Notes: generated from the letters alone by a model not told the origin. A stretch of DNA of 64,000 bases from RGIG9608 sp045602425 (GCA_045602425.1 JAZSBO010000016.1:1-64000), one strand, 5' to 3'. Shown: positions 8,148 through 19,400, counted from the first letter of the stretch. Numbers and translations are program-made.

Positions 8148-9728
8148 ATGATAAAAAAGTACGATTTCTTAATTATCGGAGCAGGAATTGCAGGTATGAG
8201 CTATGCACTCAAAGTGGCTCGTGCAAGAAAAGGGAAAATAGCCATTGTGTGCAAAACAACGCTCGAAGAGGCTAATACGGCTAAAGCTCAAGGTGGCATT
8301 GCATCGGTAACCGATTTTTCGGTAGATAATTTCGAAAAGCACATCGAAGATACCATGATTGCTGGCGATTGGATAAGCAGTCGTGAGGCTGTGGAGCAGG
8401 TCGTACGCAATGCTCCAGCACAAATACAAGAATTGGTAGATTGGGGTGTCAATTTTGATAGAAATGTTGATGGGAATTTTGATCTTCATCGTGAAGGAGG
8501 GCATTCAGAATATAGAATTCTACATCATGCCGATGATACTGGTGTAGAAATTCAGCGAGGTTTGATGGAGGCCGTCCGTAGACATCCTGATATTGAGGTT
8601 TTAGAAAATCATTTTGCAGTAGAGATTATTACACAGCATCACCTTGGGCAGCGAGTTACGCGTCGCACGCCTGATATAGAATGCTATGGAGCGTATATTT
8701 TAAATCCCAAAAATGGGAAAATAGATACCTATCTTTCGAAAATAACCTTGATGGCTACGGGAGGCACAGGAGCGGTTTATGCCACAACCTCCAATCCTGA
8801 CATTGCCACAGGCGATGGCATAGCTATGGTGTATCGTGCAAAAGGTACGGTGAAAGATATGGAGTTCGTGCAATTTCATCCTACGGTGTTGTACAATCCT
8901 GCCGAAACGCATCCCGCTTTTTTGATTACAGAGGCGATGCGTGGTTATGGTGGCATTTTACGTTTGCCTATGGGTGAAGAATTTATGCAAAAATACGACG
9001 AGCGTTTGAGTCTTGCTCCTCGCGATATTGTGGCACGTGCTATTGACAACGAGATGAAAATACATGCACTCGACCATGTTTGTCTTGACGTTACGCACAA
9101 AGATGCGGAAGAAACCAAACGACATTTTCCAAACATTTATGCTAAATGCTTGAGTATAGGCATAGATATTACAAAAGATTATATTCCTGTAGTGCCAAGT
9201 GCTCATTATATGTGTGGCGGTATTAAGGTTGATTTAGATGCACAGTCGAGTATTCGTCGCCTTTATGCTGTTGGCGAATGTTCGTGTACGGGTTTGCATG
9301 GTGGCAATCGTTTGGCAAGCAATTCGCTGATAGAAGCGGTGGTGTATGCCGATGTTGCAGCTAAACATAGTTTGGACGTAGTTGATAGTTACGCTTTCAA
9401 CGAAAAAGTGCCTGAATGGAACGATGAAGGAACGATGACAAACGAAGAAAAGATACTTATAGCACAAGACTTGAAAGAAGTAGGTCAAATAATGAGTACT
9501 TATGTTGGTATCGTGCGAAGCGATTTGCGTCTTCGTAGGGCATGGGAACGCCTCGATTTGCTTTATGAAGAAACCGAAGATTTGTTCAAGCGAGTGAAAG
9601 CAACAAAAGATATTTGTGAATTGCGAAATATGATAAATGTAGGTTACTTAATCACACGTCAAGCATTAGAGCGAAAAGAGAGTTGTGGTTTGCATTATAC
9701 GATTGATTATCCAAAGAAAATAAAATAA
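8148..9728 (+). CDS. nadB: L-aspartate oxidase
   Basis: 526 residues, typical for NadB. FAD-binding dinucleotide motif IIGAGIAGMSYA (about 8-19), AQGGIASV, the flavoprotein core with MEFVQFHPT and TEAMRGYGGIL, APRDIVARAI, and a C-terminal helical domain. Catalyses FAD-dependent oxidation of L-aspartate to iminoaspartate, the first step of quinolinate and NAD synthesis. nadA and nadC are not in the window. A TATATTTG -7 element lies at 8110-8117. Confidence 0.96.
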   Translation: MIKKYDFLIIGAGIAGMSYALKVARARKGKIAIVCKTTLEEANTAKAQGGIASVTDFSVDNFEKHIEDTMIAGDWISSREAVEQVVRNAPAQIQELVDWGVNFDRNVDGNFDLHREGGHSEYRILHHADDTGVEIQRGLMEAVRRHPDIEVLENHFAVEIITQHHLGQRVTRRTPDIECYGAYILNPKNGKIDTYLSKITLMATGGTGAVYATTSNPDIATGDGIAMVYRAKGTVKDMEFVQFHPTVLYNPAETHPAFLITEAMRGYGGILRLPMGEEFMQKYDERLSLAPRDIVARAIDNEMKIHALDHVCLDVTHKDAEETKRHFPNIYAKCLSIGIDITKDYIPVVPSAHYMCGGIKVDLDAQSSIRRLYAVGECSCTGLHGGNRLASNSLIEAVVYADVAAKHSLDVVDSYAFNEKVPEWNDEGTMTNEEKILIAQDLKEVGQIMSTYVGIVRSDLRLRRAWERLDLLYEETEDLFKRVKATKDICELRNMINVGYLITRQALERKESCGLHYTIDYPKKIK

Positions 9729-9731
9729 AGA

Positions 9732-12700
9732 ATGAAAAGATTTAAACTACTTAACAATGTTTTTGGGTGGGTAGCATTTGCTGTTGCTGCAACAACCTAT
9801 TTGCTGACAATGGAACCCACGGCAAGTTTTTGGGATTGTGGTGAATTTATAGCTTCGGCATATCGTTTAGAGGTTGGGCATCCGCCTGGAGCACCGTTTT
9901 TTATGTTGACGGCTCGCTTTTTTACACTTTTTGCATCAGATCCTTCGCATGTTGCAATGATGGTGAATGCGGTTTCGGCATTGTGTAGTGCGTTTACTAT
10001 ATTGTTTTTGTTTTGGACAATAACGCATCTTGCTCGTAAAATGCTTGTACAAAAAAACGAAGAGATAACTCTTGGTAAAACGATAGCTATATTAGGTGCG
10101 GGAATGGTAGGCGCTTTGGCTTATACGTTTTCGGATACGTTTTGGTTTTCGGCAGTGGAGGCCGAAGTGTATGCGTATTCTTCGTTTTTTACAGCTATCG
10201 TATTTTGGTTGATTTTGAAATGGGAAGATACTGAAGGCACCGTGCTTGACGATCGTTGGTTTATACTTATTGCCTATCTCATGGGTTTGAGTATAGGAGT
10301 GCACCTTTTGAACTTATTGGTTATTCCAGCCATTGTTTTAGTTTATTATTTTAAGAAATATCCATTTACGATTAAAGGTGTTATTTGTGCGTTGTTGGTT
10401 TCTTTTGGTATTTTGGCATTAGTACTTTATGGCTTGATACCTGGATTTATAAAGATTGCAAGTTGGTTGGAGTTGTTGTGTGTAAATCAGATAGGATTGT
10501 CATACAATTCAGGTTTACTTGCTTATGTTGTTATTACATTTGCTGTAATGGTTTGGGCTATATACGAAACAAGCGTGAACAAAAATCGTGTTCGAATGTT
10601 GATTTCGTTTTTGTTAGCTGTATTCTTTTCTGGCGTATTGTTTCTTGGAGATTCTGTTTGGTTAGGTATTCTGTTGCTGATAGCTCTTACAGTTTTCCTC
10701 TTTATGTATAAAAAAATAAAAGCTCGTTTATTGAACACTATTGTGCTTTGTATAATGGTAATGCTTGTTGGCTATTCGTCGTATACACTTATTGTAGTAC
10801 GTTCGTTGGCAAATACTCCGATGGATCAGAACTCGCCCGAAGATGTATTTTCTTTACAATATTATTTGAATCGCGAACAATATGGTGATCGTCCGTTGAT
10901 TTATGGTCCGGTGTATAGTGCTCCAGAAAAATTGCTTGTGAAAGATAATTATTGCATTCCTATAGAAAAATTGGGAGGCAATGTATGGACAAAAAAGGAG
11001 AAAAAATCGGAACAAGAAAAAGATGAATATATCTGCACTGGTAAAAAACATAAAGGATACGAAACGGATAGTCGTTTCAATATGTTTTTCCCGCGAATGT
11101 ATAAAGGTCCGGCAGTGAGAAGCGAGCATATTGATGTTTATAAGGAGTGGGGAAAAGTTGAGGGAAAAGAAATAGTTGTTGATAGATGCGGAAGAGAGGA
11201 AATATTGGTTAAACCAACGTTTGTGGAAAATCTTCGATTCTTTTTCTCGTATCAATTAAATTTCATGTATTGGCGTTACTTTATGTGGAATTTTAGTGGT
11301 AGACAAAACGATATTCAAGGACACGGCGAGATTGATCATGGGAATTGGATTACAGGATTTAACTTTATAGACAAACATATGGTAGGTGATCAAAGTAAAT
11401 TGCCGTCAGAGTTGAAAAACAACAAAGGGCATAATGTTTACTATATGCTTCCGTTGTTACTTGGTATTTTGGGTATTTTGTATCAGTTGAGTCGAAAGGA
11501 AAATGGAAAGGACAGTTTCTGGATTACATTTTTCTTGTTTTTTATGACAGGTATAGCTATTGTTATTTATTTGAATCAAACACCTTATCAGCCTCGAGAA
11601 CGCGATTATGCTTATGCCGGTTCGTTCTATGCTTTCTGTGTTTGGATAGGTTTAGGTGTTTTAGCTCTTGTCGAATCATTAGAAAAATTTGTTAAGAATA
11701 AAACTGTTGTAGCATCGGTTGTTACTGCACTTTGTTTGTGTGTCCCTGCATTGATGGCTGCTGAAAATTGGGATGATCACGATCGTTCTAATCGTACGGC
11801 TTGTCGTGATTTTGGTTCAAACTATCTGATGAGTTGTGCACCCAATGCAATAATTTTTACTAATGGTGACAATGATACATTCCCTCTTTGGTACAATCAA
11901 GAAGTAGAGGGTAATCGTATGGATATTCGTGTTTGTAATTTGAGTTATTTGCAAGGTAGCTGGTATATCGATCAAATGAAACGTCAGGCGTACGAATCGG
12001 ATCCGTTACCTATATCGTGGGATCATTCGCAATATCGTACTGGTATGTTGGATATGGCACGAACCTACGATCATCCAACTATAAAGAGATTAGAGTTGAA
12101 GCAAGCTCTTGATTTTGTTCGAAATGAGAAATATATAGGAGAAGATGGTGTCGGTAATATTCCTGTAAGACAACTTTATTTGCCGATAGACTCTACACAG
12201 GTTGTACGAACTGGAACTGTAGCAGAAGAGTTCGCTGATAGTATTGTTTCGGAGATAAAAATTCCATTAAAGGGTGGACTTTCGAAAGCTGATTTAATGG
12301 TGTTGGAGATGATGCAAACAAATGAATGGAAACGACCAATTTATTTTGCTGTTACGGTAGGAGAACAATTTTATCCTGATGTAAACAAGTATTTCCAATT
12401 AGAAGGTTTGGCTTATCGGTTAGTGCCTATAGAAGCAAAGGAACAGCCAAGAGTAAATACAGATGTTATGTTCGACAATATGATGAACAAATTCCGTTGG
12501 GGAGGAGTGAATAACCCTCAAACGTATATCGATGAAACAGTTTTACGTTTGTGTCGTACACATCGACTTATGTTTGCGTATTTGTCGGATGAATTGATAA
12601 AGGAAGGAAAAAATGAGATGGCAGTACAAGCTTTAGATCGTTGTATGGAGGTATTGCCTACATCAACTGTTTTGATTGATTATTCGTGTATTTTGTTAGC

Positions 12701-12959
12701 TAAAAATTACTATAAACTTGGCGAGCAAACAAAAGCAGATGCTTTGATGCGTGAAATTGCGAATAATAGTATTGAAAAAATTATGTGGATTATGACTCTC
12801 CCCGACAATATGAAGAATAGTGTTTCGCGAGAAAATGGCGTTCAACAGAATATTGCAATTCTGCATAACATTTATTCAGAATGTGATAATTATAACAAAG
12901 AATTAGCATCAGAAATCTATAAAGAATTCGAGACACTTTATTATAAAATAGCCGATTGA
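9732..12959 (+). CDS. GT117 (DUF2723) membrane protein, putative protein O-mannosyltransferase
   Basis: 1075 residues. The N-terminal half holds about a dozen membrane segments. Near the first loop is the family signature MEPTASFWDCGEFIASA followed by GHPPGAPFF, where the acidic residues are the presumed catalytic base. The C-terminal half is a soluble region with TPR-like helices at about 955-1020. The family (PF11028, GT117) is restricted largely to Bacteroidota and relatives and is implicated in glycan transfer to exported proteins. It starts three bases after nadB and is followed by a deacetylase gene one base after its stop. Acceptor and sugar are not determinable from sequence. Confidence 0.85.
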   Translation: MKRFKLLNNVFGWVAFAVAATTYLLTMEPTASFWDCGEFIASAYRLEVGHPPGAPFFMLTARFFTLFASDPSHVAMMVNAVSALCSAFTILFLFWTITHLARKMLVQKNEEITLGKTIAILGAGMVGALAYTFSDTFWFSAVEAEVYAYSSFFTAIVFWLILKWEDTEGTVLDDRWFILIAYLMGLSIGVHLLNLLVIPAIVLVYYFKKYPFTIKGVICALLVSFGILALVLYGLIPGFIKIASWLELLCVNQIGLSYNSGLLAYVVITFAVMVWAIYETSVNKNRVRMLISFLLAVFFSGVLFLGDSVWLGILLLIALTVFLFMYKKIKARLLNTIVLCIMVMLVGYSSYTLIVVRSLANTPMDQNSPEDVFSLQYYLNREQYGDRPLIYGPVYSAPEKLLVKDNYCIPIEKLGGNVWTKKEKKSEQEKDEYICTGKKHKGYETDSRFNMFFPRMYKGPAVRSEHIDVYKEWGKVEGKEIVVDRCGREEILVKPTFVENLRFFFSYQLNFMYWRYFMWNFSGRQNDIQGHGEIDHGNWITGFNFIDKHMVGDQSKLPSELKNNKGHNVYYMLPLLLGILGILYQLSRKENGKDSFWITFFLFFMTGIAIVIYLNQTPYQPRERDYAYAGSFYAFCVWIGLGVLALVESLEKFVKNKTVVASVVTALCLCVPALMAAENWDDHDRSNRTACRDFGSNYLMSCAPNAIIFTNGDNDTFPLWYNQEVEGNRMDIRVCNLSYLQGSWYIDQMKRQAYESDPLPISWDHSQYRTGMLDMARTYDHPTIKRLELKQALDFVRNEKYIGEDGVGNIPVRQLYLPIDSTQVVRTGTVAEEFADSIVSEIKIPLKGGLSKADLMVLEMMQTNEWKRPIYFAVTVGEQFYPDVNKYFQLEGLAYRLVPIEAKEQPRVNTDVMFDNMMNKFRWGGVNNPQTYIDETVLRLCRTHRLMFAYLSDELIKEGKNEMAVQALDRCMEVLPTSTVLIDYSCILLAKNYYKLGEQTKADALMREIANNSIEKIMWIMTLPDNMKNSVSRENGVQQNIAILHNIYSECDNYNKELASEIYKEFETLYYKIAD

Positions 12960-12960
12960 T

Positions 12961-13572
12961 ATGTTTGTTGAACAACCGCCAGCAATATTTAGATGGATAT
13001 TTCGTGATGCTATTTGTCGAAAGAGTAGTACAGAAAAGGTTGTTTATTTGACATTTGACGATGGACCTTGTGCTAATACTACGTTAAAAATTTTGGATAT
13101 ACTTGATAAGTTTGAGGTTAAGGCAACTTTTTTTTGTGTGGGGGAAAATGTACAACGAAATCCATCGTTATTTGCAGAAATAAAAAAACGTGGGCATGCT
13201 GTTGGCAATCATACTATGTGTCATGCTAATGGTTTTCAGTATTCTACGAGTGAATATATACGGTTGGTTGATGATGCAAATACGTTGATAGAAAGTCATT
13301 TGTTTCGTCCTCCTTATGGTAGAATAAAACCTTCGCAATACAGGCAAATCAAAAAAAAATATTCGATAGTGTTGTGGGATGTCGTAACACGCGATTATAA
13401 TCCAAGATTAAAGCCTCAAAAGATTGTTTCTATCGTAAAACGATACGTTCGCAATGGCTCGGTAATTGTTTTTCATGATTCTGTAAAAGCTCAAAAAAAT
13501 GTGCTTGAAGCATTGCCAGAATCAATTGATTTTCTGCGAAAAGCAGGATTTCGTTTTGAGTTGATTAAGTAG
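12961..13572 (+). CDS. polysaccharide deacetylase (NodB domain)
   Basis: 203 residues, essentially only a NodB homology domain. The carbohydrate esterase 4 motifs are complete: TFDDGP (about 31-36), the metal-binding H-x3-H segment NHTMCH, RPPYGR, WDVVTRDY and the final VIVFHDS. No clear signal peptide, so it may act on a cytoplasmic or lipid-linked glycan or be exported in another way. Lies between the GT117 gene and the BFN gene with near-zero spacing. Confidence 0.88.
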   Translation: MFVEQPPAIFRWIFRDAICRKSSTEKVVYLTFDDGPCANTTLKILDILDKFEVKATFFCVGENVQRNPSLFAEIKKRGHAVGNHTMCHANGFQYSTSEYIRLVDDANTLIESHLFRPPYGRIKPSQYRQIKKKYSIVLWDVVTRDYNPRLKPQKIVSIVKRYVRNGSVIVFHDSVKAQKNVLEALPESIDFLRKAGFRFELIK

Positions 13573-13578
13573 TAGAAG

Positions 13579-14133
13579 ATGGATGAAAAAGTTCAATTAA
13601 GAGTTTTGGGAGTTTCGAGAAGTGCAAATTCGAAAGATTTTTATTGCATGTTGCTTGAAGAGGTGAATGGTGAAAGGAAACTGCCGATAATAATTGGTCG
13701 AAATGAAGCTCAAATGCTCGTTGTAGCAGTAGAAAAAGTTCAAATGCAACGCCCATTTTTGCCTGATGTTTTTATAGAAACTACAAAAAGTTTCAACTTA
13801 CTATTGAAAGAAGTTTATATCTATGAAAAGCACAATGGGGTGTATTTTACAAAGGTTGTTTGGATACAAAATGAGCAGATTGAATCGGTGGAAACTCGCC
13901 CTTCTGATGCTATAGCATTGGCATTGCGTTGCGAAGCCCCAATTTTTATATCGAAAAAAATTATTGAACAATTTGGTGTATTACCAACGAATCAACATAA
14001 ACCACAATTTATAGAATTACCACTTTCTGAAATGACAAAAAATCAGCTAAAAGTGCTATTGCAAGATGCTGTTGATGATGAAAATTATGAGCGTGCTGCT
14101 GTTATCAGAGATTTGTTAAAAACAAAAATTTAA
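13579..14133 (+). CDS. bifunctional nuclease (BFN/DUF151) family protein with UVR motif
   Basis: 184 residues. Residues about 5-135 form the BFN domain (LPIIIGRNEAQML...SRPSDAIALALR-like segment, here TRPSDAIALALRCEAPIF). A C-terminal UvrB/UvrC-type helical hairpin (about 155-180, DDENYERAAVIRDLL) is appended, as often in Bacteroidota members. RNase/DNase activity is reported for plant members; the bacterial role is not settled. Six bases after the deacetylase stop. Confidence 0.82.
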   Translation: MDEKVQLRVLGVSRSANSKDFYCMLLEEVNGERKLPIIIGRNEAQMLVVAVEKVQMQRPFLPDVFIETTKSFNLLLKEVYIYEKHNGVYFTKVVWIQNEQIESVETRPSDAIALALRCEAPIFISKKIIEQFGVLPTNQHKPQFIELPLSEMTKNQLKVLLQDAVDDENYERAAVIRDLLKTKI

Positions 14134-14135
14134 TA

Positions 14136-14669
14136 GTGTTGATGAAAAAGAAAAACATTGAAGAATTGCAACGTATTTCGATTGAAGAGTTTAAAACAGT
14201 TGAAAAGATGCGATTGGTTGTGGTGCTTGACAATGTTCGAAGTCTTCACAATGTAGGCTCTGTATTTAGAACTTCAGATGCTTATTTAGTGGAGAAAATA
14301 TTCCTTTGTGGCATAACGGCAACGCCACCATTAGCAGAAATCCATAAAACGGCATTAGGAGCAGAAGATGCTGTAGAGTGGGAATATTGTGAAGATACGG
14401 AACGTGTAGTTGAGCACTTAAAAAAAATGGGTTATGTTGTTTTTGCTATAGAGCAAGTAGAGGATAGTTTTTCGCTTGAGAAATTGAAGCTTGATAGAGA
14501 AAAAAAATATGCTGTAGTGTTAGGTAATGAGGTGAAAGGTGTAAAACAATCAGTGGTTGATATGTGCGATGCGTGCATTGAATTGCCTCAATTTGGGACA
14601 AAACATTCGCTGAATGTATCGGTAACGGCAGGAATCGTGGTGTGGGAATTTTTTAAACAAATGAATTAA
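14136..14669 (+). CDS. TrmH/SpoU-family RNA 2'-O-methyltransferase
   Basis: 177 residues, catalytic SPOUT domain only, without the N-terminal substrate-binding domain of RlmB. The three family motifs are visible: LDNVRSLHNVGSVFRTSDA (about 33-51), VVLGNEVKGV (about 128-137) and LPQFGTKHSLNVSVTAGI (about 149-166). It transfers a methyl group from S-adenosylmethionine to a ribose in tRNA or rRNA; the target nucleotide cannot be assigned. Start two bases after the BFN gene. Confidence 0.88.
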   Translation: MLMKKKNIEELQRISIEEFKTVEKMRLVVVLDNVRSLHNVGSVFRTSDAYLVEKIFLCGITATPPLAEIHKTALGAEDAVEWEYCEDTERVVEHLKKMGYVVFAIEQVEDSFSLEKLKLDREKKYAVVLGNEVKGVKQSVVDMCDACIELPQFGTKHSLNVSVTAGIVVWEFFKQMN

Positions 14670-14671
14670 TT

Positions 14672-15106
14672 GTGGCACGTATAGTTGGTATTGATTTTGG
14701 AGAAAAACGTGTGGGAATTGCCTCTACTGATCCGTTGCAAATAATAGCAAATGGAATAACTACATTGCCCCCTGAAGAGACACTTAATTTCCTTGAAAAA
14801 TTTATTGCCGAAAACGAAGTAGAACTTTTTGTTGTAGGCAGACCGAAAACTTTACAAAACGAACCTGCTTTGGTATTAAAAAAAGTTGAACAATTTGCAA
14901 AACGGTTGAATGAGAAATTTCCTACTATTGGAGTAGTGTTTGTCGATGAACGTTTTACATCAGTATTAGCTCAACGAACGATGCTTGATGGAGGATTAAA
15001 GAAAAAAGAACGACAAAATAAAGCCTTGATTGATAAAATTAGTGCAACTATTATTTTGCAATCGTATTTAGAATCAAAAGATTTTTATAAAAACAATACA
15101 TTATGA
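14672..15106 (+). CDS. ruvX: YqgF/RuvX-type nuclease
   Basis: 144 residues. RNase H-like fold with GIDFGEKRVGIA at the N terminus (first catalytic Asp at about 7), VDERFTS (about 89-95) and the closing acidic residue in the DKISATIIL segment. The start is GTG at 14672, two bases after the methylase stop. The family acts in 16S/23S rRNA 5' processing and was first named a putative Holliday junction resolvase. The next gene overlaps its stop by four bases. Confidence 0.92.
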   Translation: MARIVGIDFGEKRVGIASTDPLQIIANGITTLPPEETLNFLEKFIAENEVELFVVGRPKTLQNEPALVLKKVEQFAKRLNEKFPTIGVVFVDERFTSVLAQRTMLDGGLKKKERQNKALIDKISATIILQSYLESKDFYKNNTL

Positions 15107-15651
15107 TTTATCCTATTTATATTTACGGACAACCTGTATTGAGGAAAATTGCTGAAGATATTCCTCTTGATTATCCAAATCTGCAAGGGTTGATTAGTGA
15201 TATGTTCGATACTATGTTTCACGCTGATGGCGTTGGTTTGGCGGCACCTCAGATAGGACTTTCTATTCGAGTTGTAACTATTGGGTTGGATGTTTTGTCT
15301 GATGATTATCCTGAATTCAAAGGATTTAAACGAGCCTATATCAATCCTCATATAATTGAAACTGCAGGCGAAGAGATTACAATGGAAGAAGGTTGTTTAA
15401 GTGTACCGGGTATTCACGAGAGCGTTAAACGCCCGTCGAAAATTAGGGTTACTTATTTAGACGAACAACTACAACCGCATGACGAATGGGTAGAAGGTTA
15501 TTTGGCACGAGTAATGCAACATGAATTCGACCATTTAGATGGACATGTTTTTGTAGAGAAAATATCGCCTATCAGACGTCAGCTGTTAAAATCGAAGTTG
15601 ACAAATTTGGCAAAAGGGAAGGTGCGATGCTCGTATAAAACAAAAAGCTGA
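15103..15651 (+). CDS. def: peptide deformylase
   Basis: 182 residues with all three metal-site motifs: GVGLAAPQIG (about 45-54), EEGCLSVPG (about 96-104) and QHEFDHLDG (about 139-147). Removes the formyl group from the initiator methionine of nascent proteins. Starts with ATGA overlap on ruvX, so it is translationally coupled. No anomaly. Confidence 0.97.
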   Translation: MIYPIYIYGQPVLRKIAEDIPLDYPNLQGLISDMFDTMFHADGVGLAAPQIGLSIRVVTIGLDVLSDDYPEFKGFKRAYINPHIIETAGEEITMEEGCLSVPGIHESVKRPSKIRVTYLDEQLQPHDEWVEGYLARVMQHEFDHLDGHVFVEKISPIRRQLLKSKLTNLAKGKVRCSYKTKS

Positions 15652-15712
15652 TAAAAAACTTGATTAGAAGTAAAAAAAGTATTTACTTTGTAAACTTAAA
15701 ATTTGAATAGAT

Positions 15713-16057
15713 ATGTATATATTATTGACTGTACTTATTGTAATTGCTGCCGTTATTTTGGTATTGCTTGTGTTAGTTCAAAATTCTAAAGGAGGAGGTT
15801 TAGCTTCTAGTTTCTCTTCTTCGAATCAGATAATGGGAGTTTCAAAAACTACCACATTTCTTGAGAAAGCTACTTGGACATTGATTGCTACAATTGTAGT
15901 TTTAAGTGTATTGGCAACTTCTTTTGTTGGCACAGAAAAGTCGGCAACTGCAAAAACTTCTGAATTGACCGATAAGGTGAAAATGTTAGAGCAAGAGCAA
16001 ACTCCTGTTCAAGAAAATGCAATTCCTCAATTACCGGATGCTTCTATTGAAGAGTAA
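15713..16057 (+). CDS. secG: preprotein translocase subunit SecG
   Basis: 114 residues. Two membrane helices (about 3-22 and 50-70) separated by the conserved LVQNSKGGGLASSF loop, then a polar C-terminal tail. Part of the SecYEG channel. Longer tail than the E. coli protein, as usual in Bacteroidota. Followed by a strong terminator. Confidence 0.93.
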   Translation: MYILLTVLIVIAAVILVLLVLVQNSKGGGLASSFSSSNQIMGVSKTTTFLEKATWTLIATIVVLSVLATSFVGTEKSATAKTSELTDKVKMLEQEQTPVQENAIPQLPDASIEE

Positions 16058-16076
16058 GATTAAGTATAAGAGAAAT

Positions 16077-16110
16077 AAAAAAGGCGATTTCGTACGAAAT
16101 CGCCTTTTTT
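16077..16110. terminator. bidirectional terminator after secG
   Basis: Perfect 12-base palindromic arms AAGGCGATTTCG / CGAAATCGCCTT around TA, with A-run before and T-run after. It can serve secG and the convergent wHTH gene. Confidence 0.85.
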
Positions 16111-16126
16111 ATGTTTTTTCAAAAGA

Positions 16127-16321
16127 TTAATTCAAGCAAATGAATAATTCTTTCCCTTCTTCGGTAAATTGAACTTTACCTTCTCTTGCCAACCAGCCTA
16201 AAGCTGCATACAAATCTTTTTCAGTAAGTTTAGTTGCTTTTTTTAGAGCTTTTACTTCGAGAGTACCTTTGCTCAAAGCATTCCAAGCTAACCCTGCATT
16301 AATTCCAATTTTTTCAATCAT
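16127..16321 (-). CDS. winged helix-turn-helix protein (DUF2582 family)
   Basis: 64 residues from the ATG at 16321 (MIEKIGINAGLAW...). An in-frame ATG 36 bases further upstream would add an ill-fitting hydrophobic extension. The whole protein is the small winged-helix domain PF10771, with the family segments IGINAGLAWNAL and DLYAALGWLAREGKV. Function is unknown; members are widespread single-domain proteins in Bacteroidota. Confidence 0.8.
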   Translation of the reverse strand: MIEKIGINAGLAWNALSKGTLEVKALKKATKLTEKDLYAALGWLAREGKVQFTEEGKELFICLN

Positions 16322-16441
16322 AATAAAAAATTTTAAAGATATTCTAAAACGTTGCAAAGATACTAATAAATAACAGAACTATAAAGCGTTGTAATACAAG
16401 AAAAGAAATAATAAGATATATTAACTTCTCTTTGATAAAAT

Positions 16442-19400
16442 TTACTCTATAAATAGATTCGTTTGTGTATCTTCAAATTTTTTCGAAGCTAAAATAATAG
16501 TTCGTAGATGTTCATATTCTTTTACCATAGAATTTGGTATCATAAAGAAGTGTATTTTTTTCTTTTTGCATATTTCTTGCTTGTATTTATCAGATTGTTC
16601 TCGAAGTTTGTTACCAAAATGTTCGCCTCCATTTATTTCTATAACTATCTCAGGGACAAGACGATTGAAAAATCTTGTTTTACTATACAAAACACAATCA
16701 AATTCATGATTGTCCTTACTTAACTCTGCATCATCTGCAAAGATTTTACTGAAAGGAACATTACGTTGTGCTTCAAAATAAGAATGAACTGAACAAAAAT
16801 GAGCAATAGTTTTATAGAATTCATCTTCATTAAGACTTCCGTTTGATCTTCCGATTTCTACTTTTGGACTAAGAGGAACATTTATACAACCATTGCTTTT
16901 TACATACTCTATTAAGTCCACAAGGTCATTTTGTTCATTATTAGCCAACTTTTTAGTTATTTCATAATCGCTAGCAATAATTAATCTTTTTTTTGCTCTT
17001 GTAACAGCTACATTTATAATCTCGCTATTGTTTTTTAGCCATTCAAAAGTATTTTTGCTTGTCTTTGGAGAAAGCGCAGTAGAAAAAATAATAGTTGTTT
17101 TTTCCCCACCTTGCATTTTATGAATAGTGTTACATTCTGTGTCATCGATTCCTTCTTTCTGCAAAAGATTATTAATTAATTCTTTTTGATTTACAAAAGG
17201 TGTAATTATAGCGACATCATGTAAATCTTTTTTCTTTATGTAATTTACAATAGCAACAGATTCATCATATGCTGAATTACGATTTTTTATATTTTGATTT
17301 TTAACATTGAGTAATAATATTTCTCCGTTTTCTTTTATAGTTTGTAGATGAAGTTTAGAGTTGTAATATTTTTTATTGGAGAAATCAATAATCTTTTTAC
17401 CACAGCGATAATGGTATGTGAGTTGTACATATTGCGATATCTTGTCTCGTTCTCGCATTACATCAAGTATCGACTTTCTTTTGTAATCGTAAGATTTTGG
17501 AATTGAATAAATCTTTAGAAGTTGATCATTAATTGTATCATCAAGAACAATAACTGGTTTTAATTGTTGAGGGTCTCCAACTAAGAGCAACGAATCTGCT
17601 TTTGTAATAGGAATAAGTGATGACACAATATTACACTGGCCAGCTTCGTCCATCACAACTAGGTCGAACATGAAATTAGGAGATCCAAGTCTGCGAGCAG
17701 AAATATTAGTAGAGAAAATAACAGAAAAAGCTTTTACAAATTTTTGCATGTTTGAGTCGATAGACAACCATTTGTTAAATTCGTAAACTTTTTCTTGAAC
17801 ATCTTCATTTGAACAAATAGCTCTTAATTCGTTAAAGGCATTTGACTGTAAGTATCGGATGCAACTCAACGAATAGTAGTACATGAATTGTTTTAGATAT
17901 TCATCTTTTTCAAGTGGAGTGTAAAGATTTAAGATTTTGTCATTTTCTACACGTGGATTTTTTTCTAATTCAGTGTTTATTTTATCTATGCATGCTTGCA
18001 CATTACGAGTTATTTTACTGCTTTTCCCTTTTAGATTTGTCAAAAAAGAATTAGAACTATTTAAGAATGTTTCTAAATCAACTCGTTTTTCGTGTTGTTC
18101 TAAAATTTTTCTTAATTCCTCGTTTTTCTTATCGGTAGAAGTTCTTATTTTTTCTAGTTTATATTGATCAGGCTCATATAGAGATCTATATTCAAATAAC
18201 TTATTAATATGGTCCAAAGCCTCTGCTGTTACTTCAAGATTACCTAATCTAATAAATGGAAATGGAATTTTTTCACCTCTATATGTAAAATTTAATTTTT
18301 CTATAATTCCATCTACAGGTTTATTATTTGAGGAACAAACAAGTACTGTCTTTTTATTGTAAAAACCATTAATTATAACATTCAAAATCGTTTGTGTTTT
18401 CCCTGTGCCAGGAGGTCCTTGTACATAAGTAATTGGTTGCTTCATAGCATTGTACAAAACTCTTGTTTGATCTATATTGATTTTTTCATCACAGATAATA
18501 AGTTTAGGTTCTTTCTTGCGTTTATATTTAGAAGACATTCTTCCTAAAAATGCCTTGAGAGGAACATTCAGTGTGTTATCAGTATCACGTTTCAAAATCG
18601 CATCAAATGTTGGTGTAATATCAAAAGCACATTTACGTTCCAATAGCATAATGACAGGACGTGTATTTGGGATTTCTCCAATTCTTAAATTGGATTCTAC
18701 AATTTCTCGTGCTTCTACTTCATTAGTTGAAAATAAGGATACAAACTTATCTATATCCATTTCAATATATTGATTTAAATCAGACTTTTCTTCGGCTTTA
18801 ATTTTATTTTCGGTGTTTCTAAAATGTAAAAAAGAATAATTGAATCGTAAGTTTTTGTCAATACAAAGCGTTCCTTTTATAGGATCATAATTTACATTAT
18901 TGTAACAGATAACATACAATTTGTTATCTCCTTTATCAATTGCATATCTAGAAATAATAAGTTCTGTTATAGTTGTGTTGCTCTGCTTGTTAATTTGATA
19001 TTGAAGTATTTTAATAACATCTTTTTTTTGTACATCATTTAGAAAATAACAGCCGTTCTTTGATAATGTTTCAATATCAATACCTCTAATTAAACCATAA
19101 TCTTTTCGATAAGGATCTTCATCAAAATAATAACAAGATTTATAATAGTCAAGCAAGGCCTTTACTTCTGTATCGTATTGCAACCAACTAAAGTGACCTG
19201 TATATTTATCAATCTTATTTTTACACGATTCGGGAACATCGTAATGAGAAAATTCTATTATTTCAGAAGACTGTATCTTGTCAAGATATAGTTTTTGAAC
19301 ATCTTTGCATTCATTGACATTTAAAGAAGGATTGTATATTTTCCCTTTGATAATTGGCGTTTGTTCATTAAAGATAATGTCAAATATGGCTAACCAAAAT